Shown in pieces: positions 22,310-32,550 of a stretch of DNA of 64,000 bases (position 1 is its first letter; every line of letters begins with the position of its first letter). The stretch comes from [Mycobacterium] zoologicum (GTDB taxonomy: Bacteria > Actinomycetota > Actinomycetes > Mycobacteriales > Mycobacteriaceae), in the NCBI RefSeq assembly GCF_020172665.1, contig NZ_CP083985.1:2472953-2536952 (forward strand), read 5' to 3'. The position numbers and the translations under genes were made by a program. The notes beneath the pieces were generated by a model. The model saw nothing but the letters and a program-made list of their open reading frames with translations. It did no database searches and was not told where the DNA came from.

Positions 22310-22411
22310 AAACAACACAAAACATTGGACAATCCGGCAACAATTTGGTTTAAAAACATCCTTCAATATCGGGTTACGCACTGGTAGCCCGTTAACCTCA
22401 TCTCAGTGCCA

Positions 22412-22423
22412 TGTGCCGGCACA
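22412..22423. promoter_or_regulatory. 12-bp palindrome upstream of the MIP channel gene
   Basis: TGTGCCGGCACA is a perfect palindrome 43 bp before the ATG at 22467, in the AT-rich leader. Its size and position suit a dimeric regulator site. The regulator is unknown. Confidence 0.45.
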
Positions 22424-22466
22424 GCAAAAATTTGACAAGCGCTTTACGGATGAAGGGAGCGGATCA

Positions 22467-23144
22467 ATGGCTGATCGGAACGCCTCGGTGCGCAAGTATT
22501 TGACCGAAATGATCGGCACGTTCATTTTCGTGTTCGCGGTAATCGGTATCCTCCTCAGCGGTACGGAATGCGTCGCCGCCATCTCGGTGGGCATCGGTGC
22601 CGCATTGATGGTGATGGTGTATGCCAGCGGGCACATTTCGGGTGGGCATCTCAACCCGGCGGTTTCGATCGCCGCGTATTTGCGGGGCGCCCTTCCCATG
22701 AGTGATCTCGGGCCCTACATCGTCGCTCAGCTGGTCGGTGCCCTCGCTGCCTTCGGAGTGGGGTTCGGGCTGTGGCACGACAAGTATTCGCCCGGAGCGC
22801 TGGATCTGACCGGTTCCGTCTGGCCGGCGCTGCTGGCCGAGCTGGTCTTCACGTTCGCGCTGTGTTACATCGTGTTGCACACCGCAACCAGCAAGGACAG
22901 TGCCGGCAACAGCTTCTACGGCCTGGCGATCGGCTTCATCGTGACCGTCGGCGTGGTGGCCGTCGGTGGCATCTCCGGCGCTTCGTTCAACCCTGCCATC
23001 ACGTTCGGCCTGATGCTGTCGGGGATCTTCGCCTGGAAGTTCCTCTGGGTCTACCTGGTGGCGCAGGTACTCGGCGGGGCCGTGGCCGCCTACGCCTACA
23101 AGGCGACCAATCTCGACGAGCACACGGCCGCGCGCAAGGGCTAA
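22467..23144 (+). CDS. MIP family channel (aquaporin-like) with atypical selectivity filter
   Basis: Six-helix major intrinsic protein of 225 residues. Both pore loops are present: GHLNPAVS (near residue 60) and SFNPAITFG (near residue 180). The base after the second NPA is read clearly as Ile, not the Arg that forms the usual ar/R filter. The helix-5 region (VTVGVVAVGGISG) also lacks the His of AqpZ. AAGGGAG precedes the ATG at 22467. It is flanked by divergent and convergent genes and is not found at this place in M. tuberculosis as I recall it. Solute is unpredictable; a wide, neutral pore is an inference. Confidence 0.88.
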   Translation: MADRNASVRKYLTEMIGTFIFVFAVIGILLSGTECVAAISVGIGAALMVMVYASGHISGGHLNPAVSIAAYLRGALPMSDLGPYIVAQLVGALAAFGVGFGLWHDKYSPGALDLTGSVWPALLAELVFTFALCYIVLHTATSKDSAGNSFYGLAIGFIVTVGVVAVGGISGASFNPAITFGLMLSGIFAWKFLWVYLVAQVLGGAVAAYAYKATNLDEHTAARKG

Positions 23145-23530
23145 GACGCCGAACCCGGGGCCCGCTCACCGCCTGGCGCGGGGTGCGGGCCCCGGGCTGT
23201 CATGACGGCGAAAACACCCAACAGCACCACCGGCGGAATGATGTTGGCCAGCTGATTGCGCACCCGCACATGGATCCCGAGGGCCACGGCGAAGTACAGG
23301 GTCAACAGCCCGGTGGTGAGCCGGGCGACCGCCGGATAGCGGAACACCGAAGCCAGGCCCAGCGCGGCGGCCGCCTTGACCACCGGGACCGCCGGACGGA
23401 TCCGGGCCGGCACCCGCATGGCGTCCATATTAGCCGCGACATAGGGCACCGGAATCGCCGTCGCCACCGCGTCACCGGCCAGGAACGCCGCCAGCGCCGC
23501 ATACGTCGGCCGCGCGGTCAGAACATTCAC
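23141..23530 (-). CDS. DoxX-like small membrane protein
   Basis: 129-residue protein with about four hydrophobic helices and a proline-rich hydrophilic C-terminus. The pattern (FRYPAVARLTTGLLTLYFAVALGIHVRVR) is that of the DoxX-like DUF4267/DoxX superfamily. The GTG start overlaps the stop of the upstream SPFH gene (GTGA), so translation is coupled. The 3' end overlaps the convergent channel gene by 4 bp. Function unknown. Confidence 0.7.
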   Translation of the reverse strand: MNVLTARPTYAALAAFLAGDAVATAIPVPYVAANMDAMRVPARIRPAVPVVKAAAALGLASVFRYPAVARLTTGLLTLYFAVALGIHVRVRNQLANIIPPVVLLGVFAVMTARGPHPAPGGERAPGSAS

Positions 23531-24675
23531 GCGGGGCCCGCATCGAGCTGCGGCGGCAGCATGGTCCCCTCGACCGGCTTGCGCGCGTCGGCCTCCGCTT
23601 TGGCCACCGCCTGAGCGATCGCCGGATCGGTCTGGGTGGTGAACCAGTCGGCGACCTCGTCACTGTCGTCGGCGGCCCGGTGTCGGGGCTCGTCGTCGGG
23701 CGACGGCTGGTAGCGGAACACACCGTCCTCGCCGGGGGCGCCGAGCAGTTTGGTGAAGCCCTGCAGCGCGGTGCCGAAATCGCTGGGCACCACCCACACC
23801 TTGTTGGCCTCGCCCCGAGCCATCTCCGGCAGCACCTGCAGGTACTGGTAGGCCAGCAGCTCGGGGGTGGGCCGGGCGGCCTTGATCGCCGCGAACGTCT
23901 TCTCGATTGCCTTGGCCTCACCCTGGGCCTGCAGGTAGGCGGCGGCCCGCTCACCCTGGGCCCGCAGCATCGTCGACTGCCGATCGGCTTCGGCAGCCAG
24001 AATCGCCGCCTGCTTGGCGCCCTCAGCGGTCAGGATCTCGGACTGCTTCTGGCCCTCGGCCTGCTTGATGGCGGCCTCGCGCTGTCCCTCGGCGGTCAGG
24101 ATCATCGCCCGCTTCTCGCGGTCGGCCTTCATCTGCTTCTCCATCGACGCCTGGATCGACGGCGGCGGGTCGATGCTGCGCAGCTCCACCCGAGCCACCC
24201 GCAGGCCCCAGCGGCCGGTCGCCTCGTCGAGCACACCGCGCAACTGGCTGTTGATCACCTCGCGCGAGGTCAGGGTCTGCTCCAGGGTCATGCCGCCGAC
24301 CACGTTGCGCAGCGTGGTGGTGGTCAGCTGCTCCACACCGACGATGTAGTTGCTGATCTCATAGACCGCGGCCTTGGGGTTGGTGACCTGGAAATACACG
24401 ACGGTGTCGATGTTCAGCGTCAGGTTGTCCTCGGTGATCACCGGCTGGGGTGGGAAGGACACCACCCGCTCGCGCAGGTCGATACGTGCCCGAACACGGT
24501 CGATGAAGGGCACCAACAGAGTCAGCTGGCCGCTGACGGTACGGCTGTAGCGGCCCAGCCGCTCGATCACGGCTGCCTCGGCCTGCGGGATCAGCGCCAC
24601 CGATTTGGCGACGACGATCACTCCGAACAGGACCAGTACGGCCAGCAACACCAGGCCGGTGGTCACACCTTCCAT
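23527..24675 (-). CDS. SPFH/band 7 (stomatin-like) membrane scaffold protein, Rv1488-like
   Basis: 382-residue protein: one N-terminal membrane helix (residues ~5-28), then the band 7 domain (AAVIERLGRY, DNLTLNIDTVVYFQV, LRNVVGGMTLEQTLTSRE, GLRVARVELRSIDPP). A long Ala/Glu/Gln-rich coiled coil follows (residues ~195-265, repeats of the type AEGQREAAIKQAEGQKQS) and an acidic, proline-rich tail. Such proteins oligomerise in membrane microdomains. It lies 18 bp after the NfeD gene, the usual partner, and is translationally coupled to the DoxX-like gene. Corresponds to Rv1488. Confidence 0.93.
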   Translation of the reverse strand: MEGVTTGLVLLAVLVLFGVIVVAKSVALIPQAEAAVIERLGRYSRTVSGQLTLLVPFIDRVRARIDLRERVVSFPPQPVITEDNLTLNIDTVVYFQVTNPKAAVYEISNYIVGVEQLTTTTLRNVVGGMTLEQTLTSREVINSQLRGVLDEATGRWGLRVARVELRSIDPPPSIQASMEKQMKADREKRAMILTAEGQREAAIKQAEGQKQSEILTAEGAKQAAILAAEADRQSTMLRAQGERAAAYLQAQGEAKAIEKTFAAIKAARPTPELLAYQYLQVLPEMARGEANKVWVVPSDFGTALQGFTKLLGAPGEDGVFRYQPSPDDEPRHRAADDSDEVADWFTTQTDPAIAQAVAKAEADARKPVEGTMLPPQLDAGPA

Positions 24676-24693
24676 GAACTACTCCCTCTGCTC

Positions 24694-25128
24694 CTAAAGG
24701 ACCCTGCTGACCACGGCCGTGGCTCCGTCGATGTGCATCACAGTGACATGTTCACCCGGTTCGAAGACCTCGCCGTCGGCGAGCGGCCGCGCCGTCCACA
24801 CCTCACCGTCGAGCTTGACCCGGCCGCTGTGCTGCTCGACGCGGTCGAGCACCAGGGCGGTCTTGCCCTGCAGCGCCAGCACGCCGGTCTCGGCGCCCAG
24901 GCTGGACAGCAGCCGCCGGCGCACGGGGGGACGCACCAGCGCCAGCAGCAGCACCGAGACCACCAGGAACACCGCGCCGTCGGCCCAGATCGGCCACCCG
25001 ATCAGCCAACTGGTCAGCGCCGCCGACAGCGCGCCGCCGGACAGCATCACCAGGAACAGGTCGCCGGTGAGTGCTTCGGCCCCCGCGAGCCCGAGCGCGA
25101 AGACCAACCAGATCAGGGCCGTGGGCAT
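24694..25128 (-). CDS. NfeD-like membrane protein, Rv1487-like
   Basis: 144-residue protein with three closely spaced hydrophobic helices followed by an OB-fold domain ([38 protein letters not shown]). NfeD proteins partner with SPFH proteins, which matches the next gene. I chose the ATG at 25126-25128 (MPTALIW) because it matches the family's N-terminus; a start nine codons earlier is possible. It is divergent from the gene at 25170 with only 41 bp between the starts. Confidence 0.88.
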   Translation of the reverse strand: MPTALIWLVFALGLAGAEALTGDLFLVMLSGGALSAALTSWLIGWPIWADGAVFLVVSVLLLALVRPPVRRRLLSSLGAETGVLALQGKTALVLDRVEQHSGRVKLDGEVWTARPLADGEVFEPGEHVTVMHIDGATAVVSRVL

Positions 25129-25169
25129 GCCGTCAGGATAGCCGCTGGACCGCATACACTGCGTCCATC

Positions 25170-25982
25170 ATGTGGTGCCCCAGTGTTTCCCTGTCGGTAT
25201 GGGCCAACGCCTGGCTTGCGGGCCAGGCGGCGCCCGACGATGTCCTGGAGGCGCTATCCGCTTGGGCACCAGCGCAATCGGTCTACGCCTATGACTCCGT
25301 GGCCGCCGGCAGTTCGGGGCTGCCCTGGCCCGATGTCACCGAATCCGGGACGACGTCGTTGCTGCAGACGCTGCGCACCGCGGCCGGTGGGCGCACCGAG
25401 CCGACGATCAGCGTGGTGCTGCCGGTCCCCGGCGACGTGCGCGGTCTGCCGGCCGGAACCCAATTCGCGCAGGATGCGGTGGCGGCGGGCGAAGCGATCG
25501 TGGTCTCCGGTCCGCGCGGTGACGCGATCGGGATGGTTCCCGAGTATGACGAATCCGAGGCACTGTCCTGGATCGTGTACGCCCTGCCGGGGGTCCCGGC
25601 CGCCGAGCAGCACGATCTCGGTGACGCCGAATTCTCGTTGCGTTCGGCGGTGCGAACGGCCGCCGAAGCCTTGGGCTCCGCGGGTTCGCGTTGGGCCGAC
25701 TACGGCGTCGAGGATCCCCGCCTGCAGGTCGAGCAGATGATGGAAGCCTTTGCCCTGCACCGTATTCCCGATCATGCGCCGACCCGCGCGGTGCGTGTCC
25801 TGCACAGCGCCGCCCACGTCGAGGCGATCATCACGGTCAGCGCCGAGCTGTTGACGGCCGGCGCGCAGTCATCGGCGGCGGTGCAGCGGGCCGTCGACGC
25901 GGTACAGCCGCTGTCGACCGTGGTGCGCTCGGCGCGCAGCGCCGCGGTGACCGCGATCCTGCACTCGGCCTGGCGCGACTAG
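25170..25982 (+). CDS. conserved actinobacterial protein, Rv1486c-like, unknown function
   Basis: 270-residue soluble protein with no transmembrane segment. No recognised catalytic motif. An acidic N-terminal half ([19 protein letters not shown]) leads to an Ala-rich helical C-terminus. It sits divergently from nfeD and convergently with hemH, overlapping hemH by 4 bp, exactly where Rv1486c lies in M. tuberculosis. ATG at 25170 has no strong ribosome-binding site. Function not known. Confidence 0.85.
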   Translation: MWCPSVSLSVWANAWLAGQAAPDDVLEALSAWAPAQSVYAYDSVAAGSSGLPWPDVTESGTTSLLQTLRTAAGGRTEPTISVVLPVPGDVRGLPAGTQFAQDAVAAGEAIVVSGPRGDAIGMVPEYDESEALSWIVYALPGVPAAEQHDLGDAEFSLRSAVRTAAEALGSAGSRWADYGVEDPRLQVEQMMEAFALHRIPDHAPTRAVRVLHSAAHVEAIITVSAELLTAGAQSSAAVQRAVDAVQPLSTVVRSARSAAVTAILHSAWRD

Positions 25983-26995
25983 CGCGACGGCGGCGCCACG
26001 GCCGCGACGCAGTGCGACGACCCGCACGGCGCCCCGTTGACGCCGAACCCGCAGCCCAGGTCACGTGTGGGCACACCGCCGTCGCGCAGCTCGTCGATCA
26101 GCCCACGGGCCAGCCGGGCCAGCCGCCGGTCGGCGTTCGGGGTGCTTGCGCGGGCGTAGCCGATACCGGCCGCCTGGGCCTGGTCGCGCACTTCGCTGTC
26201 GAGGTCCCAGATCACCTCGATGTTGTCGCTCAGGAAGCCGATCGGGCACACGATCACCGCGGGTGTCCCGGAGTCGGCCAGCACGCTCAGATGGGCTTCG
26301 ATGTCGGGTTGCAGCCATGGCACCTGCGGTGGGCCCGAACGCGACTGCCACACCTGGTCGTAGTCGGCGTAGCCCGCCGCTGCCGCGACCAGGGCGGTCG
26401 CCGCGGCGACCTGGCGACTGTAGAGCCGGGGGCCGTAGCGTTCGTCGGCGGCCACCGGGATCGAATGCGCGGTGAACACCAGCCGGGCTTCGTCGCGCAG
26501 GCCGGGCGCCAGGGTGTCGGCGGCCGTGGCGATCGCCTCGGCGAACATCTCCACGAACAACGGATGGTCGAAGTACTGGCGCAGTTTCACCAGCTCCGGT
26601 GCCCGGTCCCCCACCGTCCGCCGCGCCCGGGCGATGTCTTGCGAGTACTGATCGCAGCCGGAGTAGCCGCCCCAGGCCGACGTCGGAAACACCGCGGCGC
26701 GGCGGATTCCGTCGGCGGCCATCTGCACGACCACGTCCTCGACGTAGGGCTCCCAGTTGCGATTGCCGAAATAGACCGGCAGGTCCGGCAATTCGGCCCG
26801 CAACTGTTGGGCCAGCGCCCGGTTGATCGCGTTGATCGGCGACACCCCGCCGAAATGCAGGTAGTGCTCGGCGACCGCATCCAGGCGCTCCGGCGGGATA
26901 CCGCGTCCCCGGGTCACGTTCTCCAGGAACGGCCGAACCTGTTCCGGGCCTTCGGGTCCCCCGAAGGACAGCAGCAGGACGGCGTCAAGCTCCAT
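25979..26995 (-). CDS. hemH: ferrochelatase (coproporphyrin ferrochelatase, Rv1485-like)
   Basis: Inserts ferrous iron into a porphyrin; in actinobacteria the natural substrate is coproporphyrin III (HemH/CpfC). 338 residues with [14 protein letters not shown] at the N-terminus, [20 protein letters not shown] carrying the active-site His, and [17 protein letters not shown] carrying the conserved Glu. One Cys (SGCDQY) plus three in [15 protein letters not shown] at the C-terminus match the [2Fe-2S] ligands of actinobacterial ferrochelatases. The ATG directly follows the inhA stop. Corresponds to Rv1485 (hemZ). Confidence 0.95.
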   Translation of the reverse strand: MELDAVLLLSFGGPEGPEQVRPFLENVTRGRGIPPERLDAVAEHYLHFGGVSPINAINRALAQQLRAELPDLPVYFGNRNWEPYVEDVVVQMAADGIRRAAVFPTSAWGGYSGCDQYSQDIARARRTVGDRAPELVKLRQYFDHPLFVEMFAEAIATAADTLAPGLRDEARLVFTAHSIPVAADERYGPRLYSRQVAAATALVAAAAGYADYDQVWQSRSGPPQVPWLQPDIEAHLSVLADSGTPAVIVCPIGFLSDNIEVIWDLDSEVRDQAQAAGIGYARASTPNADRRLARLARGLIDELRDGGVPTRDLGCGFGVNGAPCGSSHCVAAVAPPSR

Positions 26996-27805
26996 CTAGA
27001 GCAGCTGGGTGTGCGCACCGCCGTCGGCGTAGACGACCGTTCCGGTGGTGGACGGCAACCAGTCGGACATCAGCGCGCAGACGGTCTTGGCCACCGGCGT
27101 CGGGTCCTTCATGTCCCAGCCGATCGGCGCGCGCTGGTCCCAGCCCTCTTCGAGCAGCCGGATCTGCTCACCGGCGCCCTCACCGAGCGCACCGCCGACG
27201 ATCGCGCTCATCGCCAGGGTCCGGATCGGACCGGCCGCAACAAGATTCGACCGCACACCGACCTTGCCGGCCTCGCGCGCCACAAACCGGTTCACCGACT
27301 CCAGGGCGCTCTTGGCCACCGTCATCCAGTTGTAGGCGGGCATGGCGCGGGTGGGGTCGAAGTCCATGCCGACGATGCCGCCGCCGGGATTCATGATCGG
27401 CAGCACCGCTTTGGCCAGCGACGCATAGGAATACGCCGAAATGTGGATGCCCTTGGCGACATCCTCGTAGGGGGCGTCGAAGAACGGGTTGATGCCCATG
27501 CCGGTCTGCGGCATGAATCCGATCGAGTGCACCACACCGTCGAGCTTGTTGCCCTCGCCGATCACCTCGGTGACACGCTCGGCCAACGAGCCCAGGTGCT
27601 CCTCGTTCTGCACGTCGAGTTCGAGCAGCGGCGCCGGTTCCGGCAACCGGTCGATGATGCGCTGGATCAGCCGCAGCCGGTCGAACCCGGTGCACACCAG
27701 TTGCGCGCCGGCCTCCTGGGCCACCTTGGCGATGTGGAACGCGATCGAGGAGTCGGTGATGATCCCGGTGACCAGGATGCGTTTGCCTTCGAGAATGCCT
27801 GTCAT
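26996..27805 (-). CDS. inhA: NADH-dependent enoyl-ACP reductase InhA
   Basis: Last reductive step of FAS-II mycolic acid chain elongation and the target of activated isoniazid. 269 residues, the same length as M. tuberculosis InhA, so numbering transfers. NADH-binding residues TGIITDSSI, Ser94 in VHSIGF, and the catalytic Phe149, Tyr158 and Lys165 in [20 protein letters not shown] are all present. Ile21 and Ser94, positions of known resistance changes, carry the wild-type residues. It follows fabG1 after 29 bp and is adjacent to hemH. Confidence 0.98.
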   Translation of the reverse strand: MTGILEGKRILVTGIITDSSIAFHIAKVAQEAGAQLVCTGFDRLRLIQRIIDRLPEPAPLLELDVQNEEHLGSLAERVTEVIGEGNKLDGVVHSIGFMPQTGMGINPFFDAPYEDVAKGIHISAYSYASLAKAVLPIMNPGGGIVGMDFDPTRAMPAYNWMTVAKSALESVNRFVAREAGKVGVRSNLVAAGPIRTLAMSAIVGGALGEGAGEQIRLLEEGWDQRAPIGWDMKDPTPVAKTVCALMSDWLPSTTGTVVYADGGAHTQLL

Positions 27806-27834
27806 GAAAAGTCCTTTACCTAGATCCGGGGCCG

Positions 27835-28587
<753 letters not shown>

Positions 28588-28611
28588 TTATCGAATCGAC
28601 ACGGGTGTGGC

Positions 28612-29619
28612 CTAAGCGGGCAGGCGGCGGTTCAGCAGCAACGCCGCCAACCCGGCCAGCGCCAGGATGAACGCACCGAGGCGCAACCAGCCGGTGCTGG
28701 CGTCGCCGCGGATGGTCTCGAAACCGATCTGGTCCTGCAGCGTGGCGTAGACCTCTTTGAGCTGGGCCAGGCTGGAGGCGGTGTAGGCGCTGCCGCCGGA
28801 CAGGTCGGCGATCTTCTTCAGCGAGTCGTCGTCGACCGGCACGGGTTGGCGCTGCTCGTTGATCTCCACGTAGCCGTAGGCGGTGCCGAACGAGATCGTC
28901 GAGACCGGCACGCCCTGGTCCTTGGCGGTGCGCGCCGCGGTGAACGCGCCCTTGGGGTTGTCCGGGTTGGACGGCACCGTCTCCTTGCCGTCGGACAGCA
29001 GCACGATGCGGGCCGGCGGCGGGGTGTCGCCGCCGCCGATGACCGCACCGACCGTCGCGATGGCCTGCAGTGCGGTGAAGATGCCCTCGCCGGTGGCGGT
29101 GCGGTCGGCCAGTTGCAGTTTGTCGATGGCCGCCTTGGTGGCCTCGCGGTTGGTGGTGGGCGAGGTCAGCACCGTCGCGGTGCCGGCGTAGGCGATCAGG
29201 CCCAGGTTGATGCCGGCGGTCAGCTCGTCGGCGAACTGCTTGCCGGCCTCCTGAGCCGCGGCCAGCCGGGTGGGTTCGACGTCGGTGGCCCGCATCGACT
29301 GGGACACGTCGATCACCAGCATCACCACCGCGCGGTTCCGCGGGATGCGGATGTCGTGGGTGGGGCCCGCCATCGCGACGGTGAACAGCACCAGCGAGCT
29401 GATCAGCAGCACCGCCGACAGGTGCCGCCAGCGGGTCGGCGTCTTGGGTGCCACCCGCTCCAGCAGCTCCATGTTGGCGAACCGCAGGATCCGCCGCTGT
29501 CGCGCCAGCTGCATGAGGATGTAGAGCCCGACCAGTCCCAAGATCACCAGCAGGAACAGGAAGAACCACGGGTGGGCGAAGCCGGACAGCGTCATCGGCC
29601 CGAGTAGCGGCAATGTCAT
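28612..29619 (-). CDS. VWA-domain membrane protein, Rv1481-like (BatA type)
   Basis: 335 residues: two N-terminal membrane helices (~15-35 and ~65-85), a von Willebrand A domain whose MIDAS begins DVSQSM (near 104) with later TATGEG and LLSDGKET elements, and one C-terminal membrane helix. It belongs to the MoxR-DUF58-VWA type of cell-envelope chaperone-like system. It follows the DUF58 gene by 30 bp and is the end of that gene group. Function of the complex in mycobacteria is not settled. Corresponds to Rv1481. Confidence 0.93.
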   Translation of the reverse strand: MTLPLLGPMTLSGFAHPWFFLFLLVILGLVGLYILMQLARQRRILRFANMELLERVAPKTPTRWRHLSAVLLISSLVLFTVAMAGPTHDIRIPRNRAVVMLVIDVSQSMRATDVEPTRLAAAQEAGKQFADELTAGINLGLIAYAGTATVLTSPTTNREATKAAIDKLQLADRTATGEGIFTALQAIATVGAVIGGGDTPPPARIVLLSDGKETVPSNPDNPKGAFTAARTAKDQGVPVSTISFGTAYGYVEINEQRQPVPVDDDSLKKIADLSGGSAYTASSLAQLKEVYATLQDQIGFETIRGDASTGWLRLGAFILALAGLAALLLNRRLPA

Positions 29620-29649
29620 AGCAGACCTGTCTTGTCCATCGGGGCGGGT

Positions 29650-30618
29650 TTAGGCCATGCCTGCCAGCGCGCCGCGCCGGCGGGACTCGACGAATCGGAC
29701 GATGTCGGCGATCCAGTCCCGGTCGGTGCGCAGCGACAGCAGCGGGGCCCCGCAACTGCGCAGGGCGCGCGCGACGTCGGCCCGGTGCGCTGATGCCGCC
29801 CGGGCGAAGTCGTCACGCAGCTTGGCGTCGATGGTGAACTCGCGGGTGACGCCGGATTCGGTGTCCTGCAGCACCACGTCGCCGACGTCGGGCAACTCGA
29901 CGTCGCGCGGGTCGAGCACCTCGATGCCCAGCACCTCGTGGCGCGCGGCGATCGCCCGCAGCGGGCGCATCCAGGTGATCGGGCCGAGGAAGTCGCTGAT
30001 GATCACCGCCATGCCGCGGCGCCGTTCCGGCCGGCGCAACGCGTCGATGACGGCGCCCAGGTCGCCGCGTACCCCGACCGGGGCCCGCGGAATGGTGGCG
30101 ATGGTGCGCAACATCGTCTGCTCGTGGTTGCGGCCGGAGCGCGCCGGTATCCGCACCACCTTGTCGCCGTTGGCCACCAACGCGCCCAGCCGGTTACCGC
30201 CGCCGCTGTTGAGGTAGATGATGGCCGCCGCGGCCGCCACCGCCATGTCACGCTTCTCGCAGGTCGCGGTGCCGAAGTCCATGCTGGCCGACATATCGAC
30301 CACCAGCCACGTCTCCAGCTCGCGGTCGGCGATCATCTGGCGGACGTGCGGATGGGTGGTGCGGGCGGTCACCGACCAGTCCATCCGGCGCACGTCGTCG
30401 CCGGGCTGGTACAGACGCGACTCGCCGGGTTCGGAACCCGGCCCGGGGATCAACCCGAGGTGGTCGCCGTGCAGCACCCCGTCCAGCTTGCGTTTGACGG
30501 TCAGCTCAAGGGTTCGCAGTGCGGCGGCCAGTTTCGGGTCGCTGATGCCGCCCCGCAGCATCGACGGCGGCGCGTTGGGTGTGTCCGGATCGGGCGACCC
30601 GGCGGCGGGCTCGCTCAC
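29650..30618 (-). CDS. DUF58 domain protein, Rv1480-like
   Basis: 322-residue soluble protein. The DUF58 signature [26 protein letters not shown] lies near residue 70, followed by a VWA-like fold with DMSASMDFG (near 110) and [14 protein letters not shown]. It overlaps the moxR1 stop by 4 bp, so translation is coupled, and forms the usual MoxR-DUF58-VWA trio with its neighbours. Role unknown; likely a substrate or assembly factor acting with the AAA+ protein. Confidence 0.93.
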   Translation of the reverse strand: MSEPAAGSPDPDTPNAPPSMLRGGISDPKLAAALRTLELTVKRKLDGVLHGDHLGLIPGPGSEPGESRLYQPGDDVRRMDWSVTARTTHPHVRQMIADRELETWLVVDMSASMDFGTATCEKRDMAVAAAAAIIYLNSGGGNRLGALVANGDKVVRIPARSGRNHEQTMLRTIATIPRAPVGVRGDLGAVIDALRRPERRRGMAVIISDFLGPITWMRPLRAIAARHEVLGIEVLDPRDVELPDVGDVVLQDTESGVTREFTIDAKLRDDFARAASAHRADVARALRSCGAPLLSLRTDRDWIADIVRFVESRRRGALAGMA

Positions 30619-31730
30619 CGACCGCTGGCCGCTGCCGCCGCGGTCGGGGCGCCGGGAGGCGCCTGGTGCGGTTGCTGCTGCTGCGGCACGGCGTTCACCT
30701 GGGGCAGCGGCACGGTCTGCAGCACCCGGTTGATGACGATCTCCGAGGTGATCTCGTCGGCCAGGGCGTCATAGGACAGCACCAGCCGGTGCCGCAGCAC
30801 GTCGGGGATGACCTCGATGACGTCCTGCGGGATCACGTAGTCGCGTCCGCGCACCAGGGCCAGTGCCCTAGACGCGGAGATGATGCCCAGCGAGGCACGC
30901 GGCGACGCCCCGAAGGACAGCCAGTTCTTGACGTCGGGCATACCGAACTGTTCGGGGTGGCGGGTGGCGGTGATGACACGCACCACGTAGTCGACCAGCG
31001 CGTGGTGCACGAAGTTGTTGGCCGCCAGCGTCTGCAACCGCACCAGGTCGCCGGTGCCCAGGATCTGCTTGGGCTCCGGCGGGGCGACACCCATCCGGTA
31101 GATGATCTCGCGCTCTTCTTCGGGCGAGGGGTAGCTGACGTTGATCTTGAACAGGAAGCGGTCGCGCTGCGCCTCGGGCAGCGGGTAGACACCCTCGTGC
31201 TCGATCGGGTTCTGGGTGGCCATCACCAGGAACGGGTTGGGCAGCGGGAAGCTCTTGCCGCCGATGGACACCTTGCGCTCCTGCATGACCTCCAGCAGCG
31301 CCGACTGCACCTTGGCCGGCGCCCGGTTGATCTCGTCGGCCAGCAGGAAGTTCGTCATGACGGGGCCGAGTTCGGTGTCGAACTCCTCGCGGCCCTGCCG
31401 GTAGATCCGGGTGCCGATGATGTCGGTGGGCACCAGGTCCGGGGTGAACTGGATGCGGGCGAAGGACCCGCCGACCACCTTGGCGAACGTCTCGACGGCC
31501 AGCGTCTTGGCGACACCGGGTACGCCCTCCAGCAGCACGTGGCCCTTGGCCAGCAGCCCGACCAGAATGCGCTCGACGAGCTGATCCTGACCGACGATGA
31601 CTCGCTTGACCTCGAAGATGGCCCGCTCCAGCGCATGTACGTCGGCGGCCAGCCCGCTACCGCTCCCCTCGGCACCGGCCGAACCCGGGAATCCGCCGGC
31701 GCCCGCGGGCGTCCCATCCGATGACGTCAT
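30615..31730 (-). CDS. moxR1: MoxR family AAA+ ATPase
   Basis: Chaperone-like AAA+ ATPase of 371 residues. Walker A GVPGVAKT, Walker [11 protein letters not shown], sensor [12 protein letters not shown], and arginine finger/lid region with [10 protein letters not shown] are visible. The C-terminus is Pro/Gln/Ala-rich, and the N-terminus is Gly-rich and disordered. The ATG at 31728-31730 is preceded by GGAGGA 7 bp upstream; a GTG five codons earlier overlaps that site and is less likely. It starts the moxR1-DUF58-VWA unit, downstream of ripB by about 100 bp. Corresponds to Rv1479. Confidence 0.94.
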   Translation of the reverse strand: MTSSDGTPAGAGGFPGSAGAEGSGSGLAADVHALERAIFEVKRVIVGQDQLVERILVGLLAKGHVLLEGVPGVAKTLAVETFAKVVGGSFARIQFTPDLVPTDIIGTRIYRQGREEFDTELGPVMTNFLLADEINRAPAKVQSALLEVMQERKVSIGGKSFPLPNPFLVMATQNPIEHEGVYPLPEAQRDRFLFKINVSYPSPEEEREIIYRMGVAPPEPKQILGTGDLVRLQTLAANNFVHHALVDYVVRVITATRHPEQFGMPDVKNWLSFGASPRASLGIISASRALALVRGRDYVIPQDVIEVIPDVLRHRLVLSYDALADEITSEIVINRVLQTVPLPQVNAVPQQQQPHQAPPGAPTAAAAASGR

Positions 31731-31831
31731 CGAGAAATCCTCCACACCTGTCGGTCAGACACAATTGGGGCAGCGTCGTGCCCGCGTTTCACTATTCCAG
31801 GGATCACAGCATCCGTCGACGTACGGGCCCG

Positions 31832-32539
31832 TCAGTACTCGATGATGCGGGTCAGGTACGGGGTCATTCCGGCGGTCCGCACCGGGCTGACCACCACCTT
31901 GCCTTCGCTGCCGGAGGCTTCCAGCATCTTTCCGCCGCCCAGGAACATGGTGACGTGCTGGCCGCCGCCGGGCCCGTAGAACATCAGGTCGCCGCGGCGG
32001 GCCTGGCTCGGCGGAATGTGCCGGCCGGCGTTGTACTGGTCGCCGGAGAACCGCGGGATCAGCACGCCGACGCCGGCGAACGCGTAGCGCATCAGACCCG
32101 AGCAGTCGAAGCCGACGGTGCCCGCCCCGGAGTCGATTCCCTTGCTCGGCCCGGTCAGCGATCCGCCGCCCCAGGAGTACGGCACGCCCATCTGCGAGCC
32201 GCCGCGCCGGATGACGTATTCGATGGCCTGCTTGCCGTGCACCCGCTGGCCGGGCGAGATGTTGCTGGCGTCGCCGACGTTGAAGCCCAAGCCGGACAGG
32301 AACTTACGCCCCAGGTCCATGGTGGTCTGGGTGGCATTCGCGGTCGCCTGCAGCGATGCGTTGGCGATCGCCAGCGGGTCGCCGGGCGCTCCGGCGCTGA
32401 TCGTGGCGGGCAGGGTGGGGTCCCATCCCGGGTCCGCCGCGGCCGGCCCGGCCACGCTCAGCATCATCGGGATCGCCACCAGCAGCGACCCGACGGCCCG
32501 GGACAGGCCCCGGGTAAGACGTAGTGAACTCTGTCGCAT
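31832..32539 (-). CDS. ripB: NlpC/P60 peptidoglycan endopeptidase RipB
   Basis: Secreted D,L-endopeptidase that cuts peptidoglycan stem peptides during cell separation. About 235 residues: signal peptide ending near GPAAA|DPG, short linker, then NlpC/P60 domain with Cys in GFDCSGLMRY, His in GGQHVTMFL and Glu in KMLEASG. It lacks the long coiled-coil pro-domain of RipA. The ATG at 32537-32539 follows GGTGGAG at close spacing; a GTG three codons earlier is an alternative. It directly follows ripA and is a clear paralogue of its catalytic half. Corresponds to Rv1478. Confidence 0.93.
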   Translation of the reverse strand: MRQSSLRLTRGLSRAVGSLLVAIPMMLSVAGPAAADPGWDPTLPATISAGAPGDPLAIANASLQATANATQTTMDLGRKFLSGLGFNVGDASNISPGQRVHGKQAIEYVIRRGGSQMGVPYSWGGGSLTGPSKGIDSGAGTVGFDCSGLMRYAFAGVGVLIPRFSGDQYNAGRHIPPSQARRGDLMFYGPGGGQHVTMFLGGGKMLEASGSEGKVVVSPVRTAGMTPYLTRIIEY

Positions 32540-32550
32540 TCGCTCCACCG

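Noticed and set aside
22431..22466. TTGACA at 22433 as -35 of the MIP channel gene
   Set aside because: No -10 like TANNNT lies 16-19 bp downstream; the ribosome-binding site occupies that place.
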